Source: Petasospora fabianii
Lineage: Eukaryota; Ascomycota; Saccharomycetes; Phaffomycetales; Wickerhamomycetaceae
Assembly (NCBI GenBank): GCA_022641835.1
Contig: CP048718.1
Location: forward strand, 558,001 to 622,000
Direction: 5' to 3'
DNA length: 64,000 nt
Made by a program: the position numbers and the translations under genes. The notes beneath the pieces are model-generated. The model searched no databases, was not told where the DNA came from, and worked only from the letters and a program-made list of their open reading frames with translations. The first letter of the stretch is position 1; the number at the start of each line of letters is the position of its first letter. Shown here piece by piece: positions 55,319 to 64,000 of this stretch.

Positions 55319-57064
55319 TCACAGCGCACTCTGAACACCTTTGAGGAACTCAACAAGACCAACGGCACCTGGGTCAGCGACACTGGAGGACTCTCCAACG
55401 TAAGAGGCTCTACCGAATTTGGCATCAAGCTTGCCGGTGGATTGAGCACCTTCATCAGCGGCCTTAACCGCTTTGGAGAAGTCCTGAGAGGAAGCGAACT
55501 CCTTAACGAATGGCTCAAGAGCATCGATCACGGTGGAGTCACCTGGACGAGCATTGGTGTACTTGTACAAGACTTCAAGAGCATTGACAAGGGCCTTGGA
55601 CAATGCAGCCTGGTCAATCTCAGTATCAGCTCCAGCACTGATCACACCGTCACAGAGACCTGTAATAAAGATTGAGTACAAACCACCAGAAGTACCACCC
55701 ATGTAGGTCTCAACCAAATCAGAGATCTTATGGAGGGCCTCGGACAAACTGGAAGTTGGGATAGAGCCAAAGTTCTTGACAAGACCTTCACCACCAGACA
55801 CAAGTGTAGTACCACAGTCACCATCACCGACAAGGGTGTCCAACTCCGTGATATGTGGTTCAGCGGCAACAAGCTTGTTGACACCAGCTTCAAGGAACTT
55901 CTTGAAATATGCTGGGTCAAACTTACCAGCAGCAGTAACGGATTCACCGCCCTCTTCAAGAAGTGATGGATCGTAGGAGGCAGCCTTGTCACCACTCCAC
56001 TTCTTCACAGGCCAGCCTGGAGCGTCAGTTGGAGCATCGAGCAAGTCAACAATGGAGTTAAAGGAGTAGCCCTTCAATGCAGAGTCGGCTCTGGAAGCGT
56101 TGAGAAGAGTGACAGAGAAACCTTCACCATTGAGAGCAGTCATCACTGTACCAGTGTATGTTCTGACTGGAACAATATCATACTCAGATTTCAAGAGGGA
56201 AATAGCAGTCTGAGTAATAGCGGAAAGGATCAAGTTGGAAACACCACCGAGGTTGTTAATGAGCAGCACAACCTTGTCGCCCTTGTTGAATGGGACAAAA
56301 GCACGGTCTTTATCCGATTGATCAAGTAATTTTGGCAAGATATGATCCTTAATCAAGTCAGACACAGAAGGCACTGGTGAAAGAATCTTCACACCGGGCT
56401 CGTTGTGGATACCCATACCGAGCTCCATTTGTTGCTCAGTCAGCTTGGACTCAAAGGCATGGCCAGGAACCTTGGCGTGGTCGAGCGAAGAACCAATTGT
56501 GACCAAGTTGTCGTTAATGGTTCTGGCAAGGTCAGCAGCTTGCTTCAATGTGTGTTTCTCGTACTCAATGTAGGCACCGACAATCTTGTGAACAAAAAGA
56601 GTACCTGCGATGGCTCTTCTTCCAACGAGGCCACCTTTGGATCTACCAACAGCAACGTCGTCTCCAATAACAACAACCTCAGTATCTATACCGAGAGCTC
56701 TGGCACGCTCACCAGCAAGACCAAAATGGAGAACATCACCTGTGTAGTTCTTAACAATGAGCAGGACACCTTGCTCAGAGTTCTTGGCAAGGATCTTGAT
56801 ACCATTGATGATCTGCTTTGTAGATGGGGAGGCGAAGATTTCACCACTCACAGCACCAGTAAGACAACCTGTTCCTACAAATCCAGCATGTGTTGGCTCA
56901 TGTCCAGCACCACCACCGGATATGAGAGCCACCTTGTCCTTTGCGCCCTCAGGGACACGGAACACCACCTTGTCCGACTCGACAAGCGTGAGATGTGGGT
57001 ATGTGGCCACCAGGCCATGGAGGGCCGTGAGCACCGGGTTATCGACTTCAAATGACTTGACCAT
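55319..57064 (-). CDS. DAK1: Dihydroxyacetone kinase Dak1
   Basis: 581 aa from MVKSFEVDNPVL. The N-terminal DhaK domain holds ALISGGGAGHEPTHAGFVGT, with the histidine that binds dihydroxyacetone covalently, and VLLIVKNYTGDVLHFGLA. It extends to LLDAPTDAPGWPVK. The C-terminal ATP-binding DhaL domain has TLVGDGDCGTTLVSGGEGLV, then YMGGTSGGLYSIFITGL and DARPGDSTVIDALEPF-like residues. The C-terminus GAVGLVEFLKGVQSAL lacks a clear PTS1. The enzyme phosphorylates dihydroxyacetone in glycerol catabolism and detoxification and, in methylotrophs, in methanol assimilation. A TATATAAAAG box lies about 80 bp upstream of the ATG. Confidence 0.97.
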   Translation of the reverse strand: MVKSFEVDNPVLTALHGLVATYPHLTLVESDKVVFRVPEGAKDKVALISGGGAGHEPTHAGFVGTGCLTGAVSGEIFASPSTKQIINGIKILAKNSEQGVLLIVKNYTGDVLHFGLAGERARALGIDTEVVVIGDDVAVGRSKGGLVGRRAIAGTLFVHKIVGAYIEYEKHTLKQAADLARTINDNLVTIGSSLDHAKVPGHAFESKLTEQQMELGMGIHNEPGVKILSPVPSVSDLIKDHILPKLLDQSDKDRAFVPFNKGDKVVLLINNLGGVSNLILSAITQTAISLLKSEYDIVPVRTYTGTVMTALNGEGFSVTLLNASRADSALKGYSFNSIVDLLDAPTDAPGWPVKKWSGDKAASYDPSLLEEGGESVTAAGKFDPAYFKKFLEAGVNKLVAAEPHITELDTLVGDGDCGTTLVSGGEGLVKNFGSIPTSSLSEALHKISDLVETYMGGTSGGLYSIFITGLCDGVISAGADTEIDQAALSKALVNALEVLYKYTNARPGDSTVIDALEPFVKEFASSQDFSKAVKAADEGAQSTGKLDAKFGRASYVGESSSVADPGAVGLVEFLKGVQSAL

Positions 57065-57418
57065 GATCAATTACGAAATCTAGATCGCTTGTTCTTCTTG
57101 ATGTGAAAGACAGTTCAAGCTAGCTCTCGTGATGCTCGCCACCCTTTTATATACCCCACGAAGAATCCGGACCCCACGCAAGCGTCGGAAGCTTTGCCGC
57201 GAACCGTTCCCCGGATTTTTAGCCGACGCTCCGGGGTCTTGTAACCGCTTCCCACGCGCTCCGAGATATTCTGCAAAAGCCGAGAATATTGGATAAATCG
57301 AAGGAAGATCTACATATAGAACGGTGTTATTATGCAGAAATTCTCATTAAAACGTCATTTAGCTAGTAACATGATCTATAGAAATGTACAAGGGGAGGGA
57401 AGGGGAGAGGGAATTATC
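57065..57418. promoter_or_regulatory. DAK1 promoter region / DNF1 3' flank
   Basis: 354 bp between two minus-strand genes. The TATA box TATATAAAAG reads on the minus strand from 57153 to 57144. Upstream are repeated CCCC/GGGG-containing elements (for example TTCCCCGGA near 57209), possibly stress or carbon-source elements. Confidence 0.45.
57144..57153 (-). promoter_or_regulatory. TATA box of DAK1
   Basis: TATATAAAAG on the minus strand, about 80 bp before the start codon; it fits TATAWAAR exactly, as expected for a strongly regulated metabolic gene. Confidence 0.6.
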
Positions 57419-60400
57419 TCAATGCTTGAGCGAAGCATGTGTGAAGGTCTTGACCAACGATTGTGCCGTTGTGAGCTCTGGCAAGTCTCTAGAAGTTGTG
57501 ATTCTCTGAAGGGAGTGTGTGCGGCCCCGCGTAGCACCCTCAGAGGAGGAATCATTCGAGATGGCCTTCTCTTCATCTGAGCTGATCTCCTTGACTCTCT
57601 CGTCAAAGTCTCCACGGGCAACACACTCTCTGATAATGTCAATGTCTCTCGGTCTGTAAAGGATCTGAAGGGTATTATACACAAATCTTGGAATCAAGTT
57701 GGCAATGACACCGGCCACAAGCACGACCCAGAATCCAAGAGTACCGTAAACCTGAGCAGCAACCTTGTAGTACTCCCCAGAGTAGGTAGAGGAAGAATAG
57801 ACACCTGTCCAGAAGAACACAATCAGGATGGACAAGGCATCAATCAGCAGCGTCAACCAGTCCCATCTGTATTGTCTCAAAAGAACGTAGAGATCACAAC
57901 TAGTGACAGCAATGTGAGTAGTGAAAACACCAATCCAGAATCTGTGGTCAACATTCAATCCGTTATATGTGGCAAGAATTCCCTTCAGGAAAATCAAAGC
58001 TGGGAAGAAGAAAGATATCACAGATTGGAACAACCCATCAAACATATACCACAAGAACTTGTACTGACTCCATTCCTGTCTCAGAATACCAGTCTTATAA
58101 AGTTGAGGCACTCTAATACTCACATTAGCCTCAACATCTTGGTCAAAGATACCCAAAAAGATGACAGGCAAGGAGGTGTAAGCCAAGTTGAAGAAAGTGA
58201 TATTGGTGAACTCAAGAAGGTAGGAACCATCAAAGTTGGTGTAGATACCATACCAGAACAGAATCATCGTAAACACAACGTTCTTGTAGAAGAAAGATGG
58301 AATCATCTCAGCAAGACGCTTATAATCCCATCTTCCATGAACCAGCACAAGCTTGTTCAAGAACCTGAACTGTCCAAGGGCATAATCAGATGACATGGCA
58401 GCCTGGCGACCTTCCTCGCCAATGATACCAACACCAACGTTAGCTGTTTGGATCATGGCAACGTCATTAGCACCGTCACCAATGGCAAGAGTCATAACGT
58501 CAAGGGAATCACGAACAAGTTTGACAACAGCAGCCTTCTGGGATGGTGAAACACGACAACAAAGAACAGACTTACACTGCTTACACAACAGCAAAAACTT
58601 TCTCTGCAGAGCCTCACTCTCAAAGACGGTAGCAAGGGCAGCACCATCAATGATGACAGCAACCTCAGCAGTTGGAATGGAGTGATCCTTCTTGGCCTGA
58701 ACAAGCTCTTCTTTTGAACCCGTCATTTCAAATTTCTTCAAGTACTCTGACAACTCTCTATCGATGGACTCAGCAATATCCTGAGTGTCTTCAGCACGGA
58801 TGATCAACAGCTCCATATTGTTACCCAATAAGTTACAAGAAAATCCAATATTGATAGCAGTCTCGATCTTATCACCTGTAAGCACCCAGAGCTTGATACC
58901 AGCTCTTCCAAGTCTCTCAATGGACTCTGGAACACCAATCTGAAGTCTGTCTTCAATGGCAGTACCACCGTACAAGACCAAGTTCGACTCAATTTCACTA
59001 GCAAGCTCTTCCATCCTCTCTTCACGGTTCTCCAATGAGTTGGAGGCATCATCGTATCTACTGCACCATTCTTGATACTCCTTCTCAGAAATCTCACGAC
59101 CTGCAACACACAAAGTTCTCAGACCTTCGGAAGCGTACTCTTCAAGACAATCAGCGGTGCTCTTAAGCATGGCAGGCTCGTTTTTTTCCGGATCCAATCT
59201 TGCAAACAAAACAGAGTCTGCACCTTTGGTGATGATAGCAATGTGGCCATCAATTCTGCAAATCACAGACATTCTCTTCCTGGTTGAGTTGAAAGCCAAC
59301 ACATTTAGAATATCAAACGACTTCTCTTCACCAAGAACACGAACAACACCGCCAGTACGAGTTCTCTTTAAGAAAGTGAAACCGGCATCACTAGCAGCCT
59401 GGACAAGTGCCGCCTCATCTGGGGATTCAGCCTTAAATTCAAGCTTAGTTGGGTCCTCTTTCGATGGCTCAGTCAAGACAGTATGACACAATGCAAGGCA
59501 GATCATGAAGTTTGTGGTCTGCTCCTTTTGCTTCTCATCTTCACCAGCAAGGTCCTTGATGAATTCACTGGAGATGAAAGTCAATTTATCAGCGTCAAAC
59601 TGGTCATTAGGTGGGAACTTTTCAAGACTTACAACCATCTCTTGCTTATCCTGCTCAATTGCCTGTGTCCACTTCTCCATTTCAGTAGCTGTATCGATCC
59701 CTTTTCGCTTATCCATACCAGCCTGAGCCTCTGTGTATGCGAGACCATAACTTTTACCATTAACCGTGGCCTTCTTAAACTCCATGATGTTTTGAGTCAA
59801 GGTACCAGTCTTATCACTGAAGATGTATTCAATCTGTCCCAGGTCATCGGAAATGGCCCATGATTTCGGTGTACAAGGGTAGTCCAGTGGCTCGTAGTAC
59901 ATATCAACATCCGAGTAGATGAAATATGCCTGTGCAGTTTTGATGATTTCGACAGAAATGTAGAGGGAGATCGGGACAAGTGTCTGGTAGAGAATCATGG
60001 CAACGAAGAACGATAGAACACCGTTGGCTGCTGGGGTGCTTGCATAGGCCTTGAACTCGTAGTACTTGAAAGAAGTGTTGTCATCAAGGTAGAAGAATCC
60101 ATTGACCATACCTGAGATGAAACAGAGGATGAAAAGAACACCAAAGTTGATGATGGCGGACAAGTTCAGCTCCTTGGAGATTCTGGAACGTTTGGATGGG
60201 GTCATACCGGAGTTCAGCATGATCTTGGTTTCATGACCTGTAAAGAGGACAAGACCAATTGCCCATCTTGTGTTTCTCAAAGTGGAGCCTCTAAGAATGA
60301 TATTGTTGAGATTGATAGGCTCTTGTTGTTCTCCTTCGTCATCGGTCCAGTTGAGAGAACCTCTGTAACTGTACATGTCAAGGTTTGGGGCTTCAGACTT

Positions 60401-61381
60401 GACATGCATCTGATAATTTAGTAAGTCCCTAGAACGTTTGATGTTCGAGGTGGTATGAAGGCCCTCACGAGCTTTCAAGTTGGTTTCACCATCCAAGTTC
60501 TTAGTCTCAACGAAACACTTAGAGTCCTCATCAGATGTAGATAGAATGACCATATCAGCTGGCGCTTCTTCGTTGTTGCGGATTCGGACCAAGTCACCTA
60601 CTTTGATGTCCTTCCAGCTAGCTTTGCTGAACTTGACATGTGAGCTTCCCGGAGCTTGTGATGTACGTGTCACATTACGTGCAATCTGATCCTGAACTGT
60701 CAATGGGGCTTCGTTACCAGGATTTAGGTTCTGATCAATGCTGTTGCGTTGATGATCAAGACTTTCTCTGTTGTAATCACTTGAAAAACGAGTCTGAGTT
60801 TCAATGGAGCCTCTCGGTTGGCCAATCTTGTTGAGTTTGGAATCTTTCTTACCAACAAGACTGGTGAAAAAGCGCACCATCTTCACAAAGAGCGTAGAGT
60901 TGACATTGTCAAATTTCTCCTTGAACGAGAGATGAGTTTCATCGACGTTGTTGTTAGGGATACCAGAGAGAATGTATGTAGGGTTGTTGTTGAGTTCAAG
61001 GTCCGAAATGGTTCTTCTGGAGTCTTCAAACGCATCTTTAATAGCAGTAATGATGACAATCACAATCAAAGGAACAGCAGCGAGACCTGGAGATTGCACA
61101 CCAAAGACTTGGAATGCACCTAAAATGATAAGAAACAAGAAGTAAATGTTTGCAATATTCTTGAACTGGAAGAAGATGTTCTTCGGGATGAAAGAGAACG
61201 GTGTGTACTTCGTTGTTCTGATGGAATTCTGGTCGAACTTGTTCTTTGGACGACCAGTCTTTGGGTCAAGCTCTTCTTCTGGAAGGGTATCATAGTTGAA
61301 ATACACCGTCCGCGGCTTGAGTTCAAGCGGCGGGTCGAAGAAGTTGTGGAGCTTCTCCTCCAGCTTGTCGAAGAACTTCAT
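57419..61381 (-). CDS. DNF1: P4-ATPase phospholipid flippase of the DNF1/DNF2 type
   Basis: 1320 aa. The N-terminus has YTPFSFIPKNIFFQFKNIAN followed by the first helices. ITAIKDAFEDSRRTISDLEL shows the Dnf1/2-type family motif. The phosphorylation site is IFSDKTGTLTQNIMEFKKAT near residue 520. The actuator loop carries LDGETNLK, and the hinge GDGANDVAMIQTANVGVGI is intact. The helix-rich C-terminus and an arginine- and serine-rich cytosolic tail follow. It lacks the very long N-terminal extension of S. cerevisiae Dnf1/2 (about 1570-1610 aa); Drs2 (1355 aa) is similar in length, but the KDAFEDSRRTISDLE and NNNPTYILSGI segments match Dnf1. It moves phosphatidylcholine and phosphatidylethanolamine to the cytosolic leaflet, usually with an Lem3-type partner. 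Confidence 0.85.
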   Translation of the reverse strand: MKFFDKLEEKLHNFFDPPLELKPRTVYFNYDTLPEEELDPKTGRPKNKFDQNSIRTTKYTPFSFIPKNIFFQFKNIANIYFLFLIILGAFQVFGVQSPGLAAVPLIVIVIITAIKDAFEDSRRTISDLELNNNPTYILSGIPNNNVDETHLSFKEKFDNVNSTLFVKMVRFFTSLVGKKDSKLNKIGQPRGSIETQTRFSSDYNRESLDHQRNSIDQNLNPGNEAPLTVQDQIARNVTRTSQAPGSSHVKFSKASWKDIKVGDLVRIRNNEEAPADMVILSTSDEDSKCFVETKNLDGETNLKAREGLHTTSNIKRSRDLLNYQMHVKSEAPNLDMYSYRGSLNWTDDEGEQQEPINLNNIILRGSTLRNTRWAIGLVLFTGHETKIMLNSGMTPSKRSRISKELNLSAIINFGVLFILCFISGMVNGFFYLDDNTSFKYYEFKAYASTPAANGVLSFFVAMILYQTLVPISLYISVEIIKTAQAYFIYSDVDMYYEPLDYPCTPKSWAISDDLGQIEYIFSDKTGTLTQNIMEFKKATVNGKSYGLAYTEAQAGMDKRKGIDTATEMEKWTQAIEQDKQEMVVSLEKFPPNDQFDADKLTFISSEFIKDLAGEDEKQKEQTTNFMICLALCHTVLTEPSKEDPTKLEFKAESPDEAALVQAASDAGFTFLKRTRTGGVVRVLGEEKSFDILNVLAFNSTRKRMSVICRIDGHIAIITKGADSVLFARLDPEKNEPAMLKSTADCLEEYASEGLRTLCVAGREISEKEYQEWCSRYDDASNSLENREERMEELASEIESNLVLYGGTAIEDRLQIGVPESIERLGRAGIKLWVLTGDKIETAINIGFSCNLLGNNMELLIIRAEDTQDIAESIDRELSEYLKKFEMTGSKEELVQAKKDHSIPTAEVAVIIDGAALATVFESEALQRKFLLLCKQCKSVLCCRVSPSQKAAVVKLVRDSLDVMTLAIGDGANDVAMIQTANVGVGIIGEEGRQAAMSSDYALGQFRFLNKLVLVHGRWDYKRLAEMIPSFFYKNVVFTMILFWYGIYTNFDGSYLLEFTNITFFNLAYTSLPVIFLGIFDQDVEANVSIRVPQLYKTGILRQEWSQYKFLWYMFDGLFQSVISFFFPALIFLKGILATYNGLNVDHRFWIGVFTTHIAVTSCDLYVLLRQYRWDWLTLLIDALSILIVFFWTGVYSSSTYSGEYYKVAAQVYGTLGFWVVLVAGVIANLIPRFVYNTLQILYRPRDIDIIRECVARGDFDERVKEISSDEEKAISNDSSSEGATRGRTHSLQRITTSRDLPELTTAQSLVKTFTHASLKH

Positions 61382-62096
61382 CGCACAGGGGCAGAGAAAG
61401 GGCGGCGAGGATGCAAATGCAGTGGTGCTGGGAGTACGAGCTGAGCTGGAAGTGGGTGAAGAGTTCAGCCTAGCGCTGGTTTGTTTTGAAGATATAGCCG
61501 TGACAGCCTTGTTGTATACAAATTAAAAATAATGTGGTGCGCACCAGATTGCTGGGGCGACAAACTACAGCGGCCCACGGGTAACGAGCAAAACCCTACC
61601 CGAGCAACGCCAATAACCCGGGGGGGGTTCATACGGTGGGGAACAGCCACGCCAGAGAAGACAAGAAGAAAAAAACCGGAGTAATATGGTGTTGTATCGC
61701 TGGATATTTAACAGAAGAGACAGACGGTGCAGCAGTCTCATGGCCTTTAAGAAAGCACACACACACACCAGCCAACCGAGCGGCTCAGGGGCTACCTACC
61801 GGACATGGGCCCGAATAAGATTTTGTCACCATCCGCCGTTACTTCCGAAAGCCGATGCCGAGCCGGGATCCTGAGAGAGCGAAGGCTGACAAAAGATCTG
61901 TAAGTGGTGTCCGGGTGTTGTCTAATTGGCCAGCAGATGGCGAAATCGAATGTCTGGGTTCAGCGCAGAGAGAGAGGTCTGCGCGTCGCGTTTGATCCAT
62001 CTCATCTCATCCTCTGTGTTTCTCTTGGATTAGCGGCTAGTCATATTCCATAGTGTCGGGAAGAAAGAGACCATTTGCCATTCAGATTCAGACACA
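61382..62096. other. Divergent intergenic region, DNF1 / SDR gene
   Basis: 715 bp with no supportable ORF. A run of nine G lies near 61620, and CA repeats (ACACACACAC) near 61758. The segments nearest each gene look like ordinary promoters. Confidence 0.35.
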
Positions 62097-63458
62097 ATGC
62101 CACTCAACATCATTGGATCGATGATTATGGAGGGTCCAGATGTGCTTCCAGGTTGGGAGTACATCGCCAAGTACGCGCCTCCACTTGCAGTCATTGCCTC
62201 GTTGAAGTACTACTTCCGTGGTCGTACCAACACTTGGGAAAGAGATCTTCATGGTAAAGTGTACATTGTCACCGGTGGAACATCAGGACTCGGAGCCGCT
62301 GTCGTGGACGACCTTGCCGCCCGTGGTGCACAGATTATCTTACTTGTGCGGAGTACAGATGACTTTTGGACCGCTGAGTACATTACTGATCTCAGAGAGA
62401 AGCATGATAACTTCTTGATCTATGCAGAGGAATGTGACTTGGCATCGTTGTACTCGATCAGAAAGTTTGCAACCAAGTGGTTGGATAACATGCCGCCACG
62501 TCGTGTTGACGCCGTTGTGTGCTGCGCTGCTGAGAGCTTGCCATACGGTAAAGAACGTATCAACTCGGATGATGGTATTGAGATCCAGACAGCGGTTAAC
62601 TATGCTGGCCACTTCCATCTTCTCACGCTCTTGGCACCATCACTTAAGGCACAGTTGGCAGATAGAGATGTGAGGGTGATCTTGACAACTTGCATGTCTC
62701 AGTCCATGGCGGTCTTTGACGTTGATGATCCATTATTCCAGAACAAGAGATACCCAACACACTCACCGTGGAAGGTGTTTGGTACTTCTAAATTGCAGCT
62801 TGGTATGTTTGCAAAGGAATTCCAAAGAAGACTCTTGGAACAACCCAGAAAGGATGGACAACCTTCATTGGTACGTGTCAACTTAGTGAACCCCGGTTTG
62901 ATGAGATCTCCAAGTACCAAACGTGTCTTAACATTCGGTTCGCTCGTCGGATTGCTCATTTACCTCTTGGTTTGGCCAATCTTGTGGATCTTCCTCAAGT
63001 CGCCGGTCCGCGGTGCACAGTCCGTTTTCTATGCGTTGATGAGTCCAGATTTCGAGACAAGAGATGGTGGTAACTTCATTTCTGATTGTGAGCTGTATCA
63101 TCCTGCAAGACATGAATTAGAGGATGAGGATTTACAAAAGCAGTTGTATGACAATACTGAAGCCGCCATTGCCAAGATTGAGAAAGAGTCTGCTATCAGA
63201 AGGAAAAAGGATGAAGCAAAGACCGCTAAGAAGCAAGAGAAACAGGGAAAGGATAACAAGGATGACAAGCAAAACGTTGGCATCACTACGACCAAAAATG
63301 AGGATGATGTTCCATTGTTCCCAGGTATGAAAGGTCTTGGGGATAAACTCGCAGCGAAGAATAAGAATGAGGCTACGGCCACAAGTACGTCTTCTCAGCC
63401 GAATAAGACTAACAGTAAGTCGAAAGCTAAGGGCAATAAGAAGAAGAAGAAAACGTGA
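62097..63458 (+). CDS. Short-chain dehydrogenase-like membrane protein with Phe in place of catalytic Tyr
   Basis: 453 aa. A weakly hydrophobic N-terminal stretch precedes a Rossmann fold with KVYIVTGGTSGLGAAVVDDL, the cofactor motif TGxxxGxG, at about residues 54-72. AECDLASLYSIRKFATKW and VDAVVCCAAES (altered NNAG) follow. The strand RVILTTCMSQS holds the usual catalytic-serine position. The YxxxK motif reads FGTSK: Phe at 228 (TTT, 62778-62780) and Lys at 232. A membrane helix (SLVGLLIYLLVWPILWIFL) and a lysine-rich, low-complexity tail ending KSKAKGNKKKKKT follow. It resembles the retinol-dehydrogenase-like SDRs found in many ascomycetes, likely on the ER or lipid droplets. I cannot name the S. 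cerevisiae orthologue. Confidence 0.75.
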   Translation: MPLNIIGSMIMEGPDVLPGWEYIAKYAPPLAVIASLKYYFRGRTNTWERDLHGKVYIVTGGTSGLGAAVVDDLAARGAQIILLVRSTDDFWTAEYITDLREKHDNFLIYAEECDLASLYSIRKFATKWLDNMPPRRVDAVVCCAAESLPYGKERINSDDGIEIQTAVNYAGHFHLLTLLAPSLKAQLADRDVRVILTTCMSQSMAVFDVDDPLFQNKRYPTHSPWKVFGTSKLQLGMFAKEFQRRLLEQPRKDGQPSLVRVNLVNPGLMRSPSTKRVLTFGSLVGLLIYLLVWPILWIFLKSPVRGAQSVFYALMSPDFETRDGGNFISDCELYHPARHELEDEDLQKQLYDNTEAAIAKIEKESAIRRKKDEAKTAKKQEKQGKDNKDDKQNVGITTTKNEDDVPLFPGMKGLGDKLAAKNKNEATATSTSSQPNKTNSKSKAKGNKKKKKT

Positions 63459-64000
63459 GTTTGTTAGATCTGCACTCCGCATACAAAGAAATATCTGCAT
63501 TAGTTCCGATTGATGATCTGGGCCGGGTTTTTGTAGCTCATAATTGCACAGCACTTCCCCAAAGGGCACTCGAGCGCGGAGCTAAACCCGCAGCGCGTTG
63601 CTTATCGGCCAATAGCGTGAGTGGAGTGTAGGGTACCCATTGCCAAGTCGGCGCGACCAGGCGCACGCTTTACCATCTGTGCCCTCTCTATCGGCGGGCT
63701 ATTTGTGAGATGTAGGGCACCAACTAGATCAAACCTGTTCTTTTGCTGCACTCCAGTTGCATTATTGCTGACAGCTGGACCCGTCAAACACCTCGTTTCC
63801 AGACAAAGCATTGCACAGAGGCCGTCCGCGCACGTCTTGCTGCGTTATAGCCCTTTACACTCGATCGGTTATCAGTAGTGGTTCTGAGATCAAAACCGCC
63901 AAAAGTGGACGGCGGACAATCATCGCCCCTTTCCTCCCCCGTCCACCACACTCTTTACCAGAACAGACAAGGCACTTTCACTCTGCTACAGACACAGATA
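63459..64000. other. Right-edge intergenic region
   Basis: 542 bp after the SDR gene with no supportable ORF. The last 100 bp are pyrimidine-rich (CCCCTTTCCTCCCCC and CTACAGACACAG), like the promoter and leader of a plus-strand gene beginning beyond the window. Confidence 0.35.

Overview
The window is gene-dense nuclear DNA from a budding yeast (Saccharomycotina). Nearly every gene has a clear Saccharomyces cerevisiae counterpart, intergenic spaces are short, introns are small with TACTAAC-like branch sites, and most introns lie near the 5' end of the gene. CTG codons fall at conserved leucine positions (for example the Leu-Leu pair before the PVPGRLP motif of CLP1), so this is not a CUG-Ser or CUG-Ala yeast. 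Introns are far commoner than in S. cerevisiae: I can reconstruct 17 candidate introns in 12 transcripts, with varied 5' sites (GTGAGT, GTATGT, GTAAGC, GTACGT, GTTGGT and one GC-AG). I cannot name the species. I saw no tRNA, rRNA, transposon, LTR element or CRISPR array.

Layout. 1-7 kb: 5' part of a YOR1-type ABC transporter, a DUF202 membrane protein, an unknown membrane protein and APC5. 7-18 kb: RPL21, MLH3, CLP1, TUM1, an unknown two-RRM-like protein, ATG29, SET6 and a YBR137W-like protein. 18-26 kb: REV3, a LETM1-like mitochondrial protein and a SAT4-type kinase, then 1.9 kb without genes that holds a strong hairpin and an AT-rich island. 27-36 kb: PAC1, VPH1, RRD2, ESA1 and an unknown protein. 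36-39 kb: a small, strongly codon-biased Lys/Glu-rich protein and a 2-kb convergent gap. 39-47 kb: HPM1, COX5A, ATP19, SFM1, DDL1 and VPS29. 47-55 kb: RCF1, AHC1, GRX8, a candidate intron-borne C/D snoRNA, ARD1, TRS31, an unknown SP/TP-rich protein and GUK1. 55-64 kb: DAK1, DNF1 and an unusual short-chain dehydrogenase.

Gene neighbourhoods support the calls. MLH3, SET6, ATG29, REV3 and the LETM1-like gene match YPL164C-YPL168W. APC5, CLP1 and TUM1 match YOR249C-YOR251C. SFM1, DDL1 and AHC1 match YOR021C-YOR023C. PAC1 and VPH1 match YOR269W-YOR270C, and VPS29 and ARD1 match YHR012W-YHR013C.

The most interesting signals are at the RNA and promoter level: a twin intron with a frame-shifting 19-nt pseudo-exon in ATG29, plus a +1 frame break near its 3' end; a GC-AG intron in CLP1; a 15-nt microexon in VPS29 and a 7-nt first exon in GUK1; an intron-borne C/D snoRNA whose promoter shares a Tbf1-like site with RPL21; five copies of the palindrome TTCGCGAA, each about 100-245 bp upstream of a start codon; and a 39-bp tandem duplication that doubles the RRD2 start codon.
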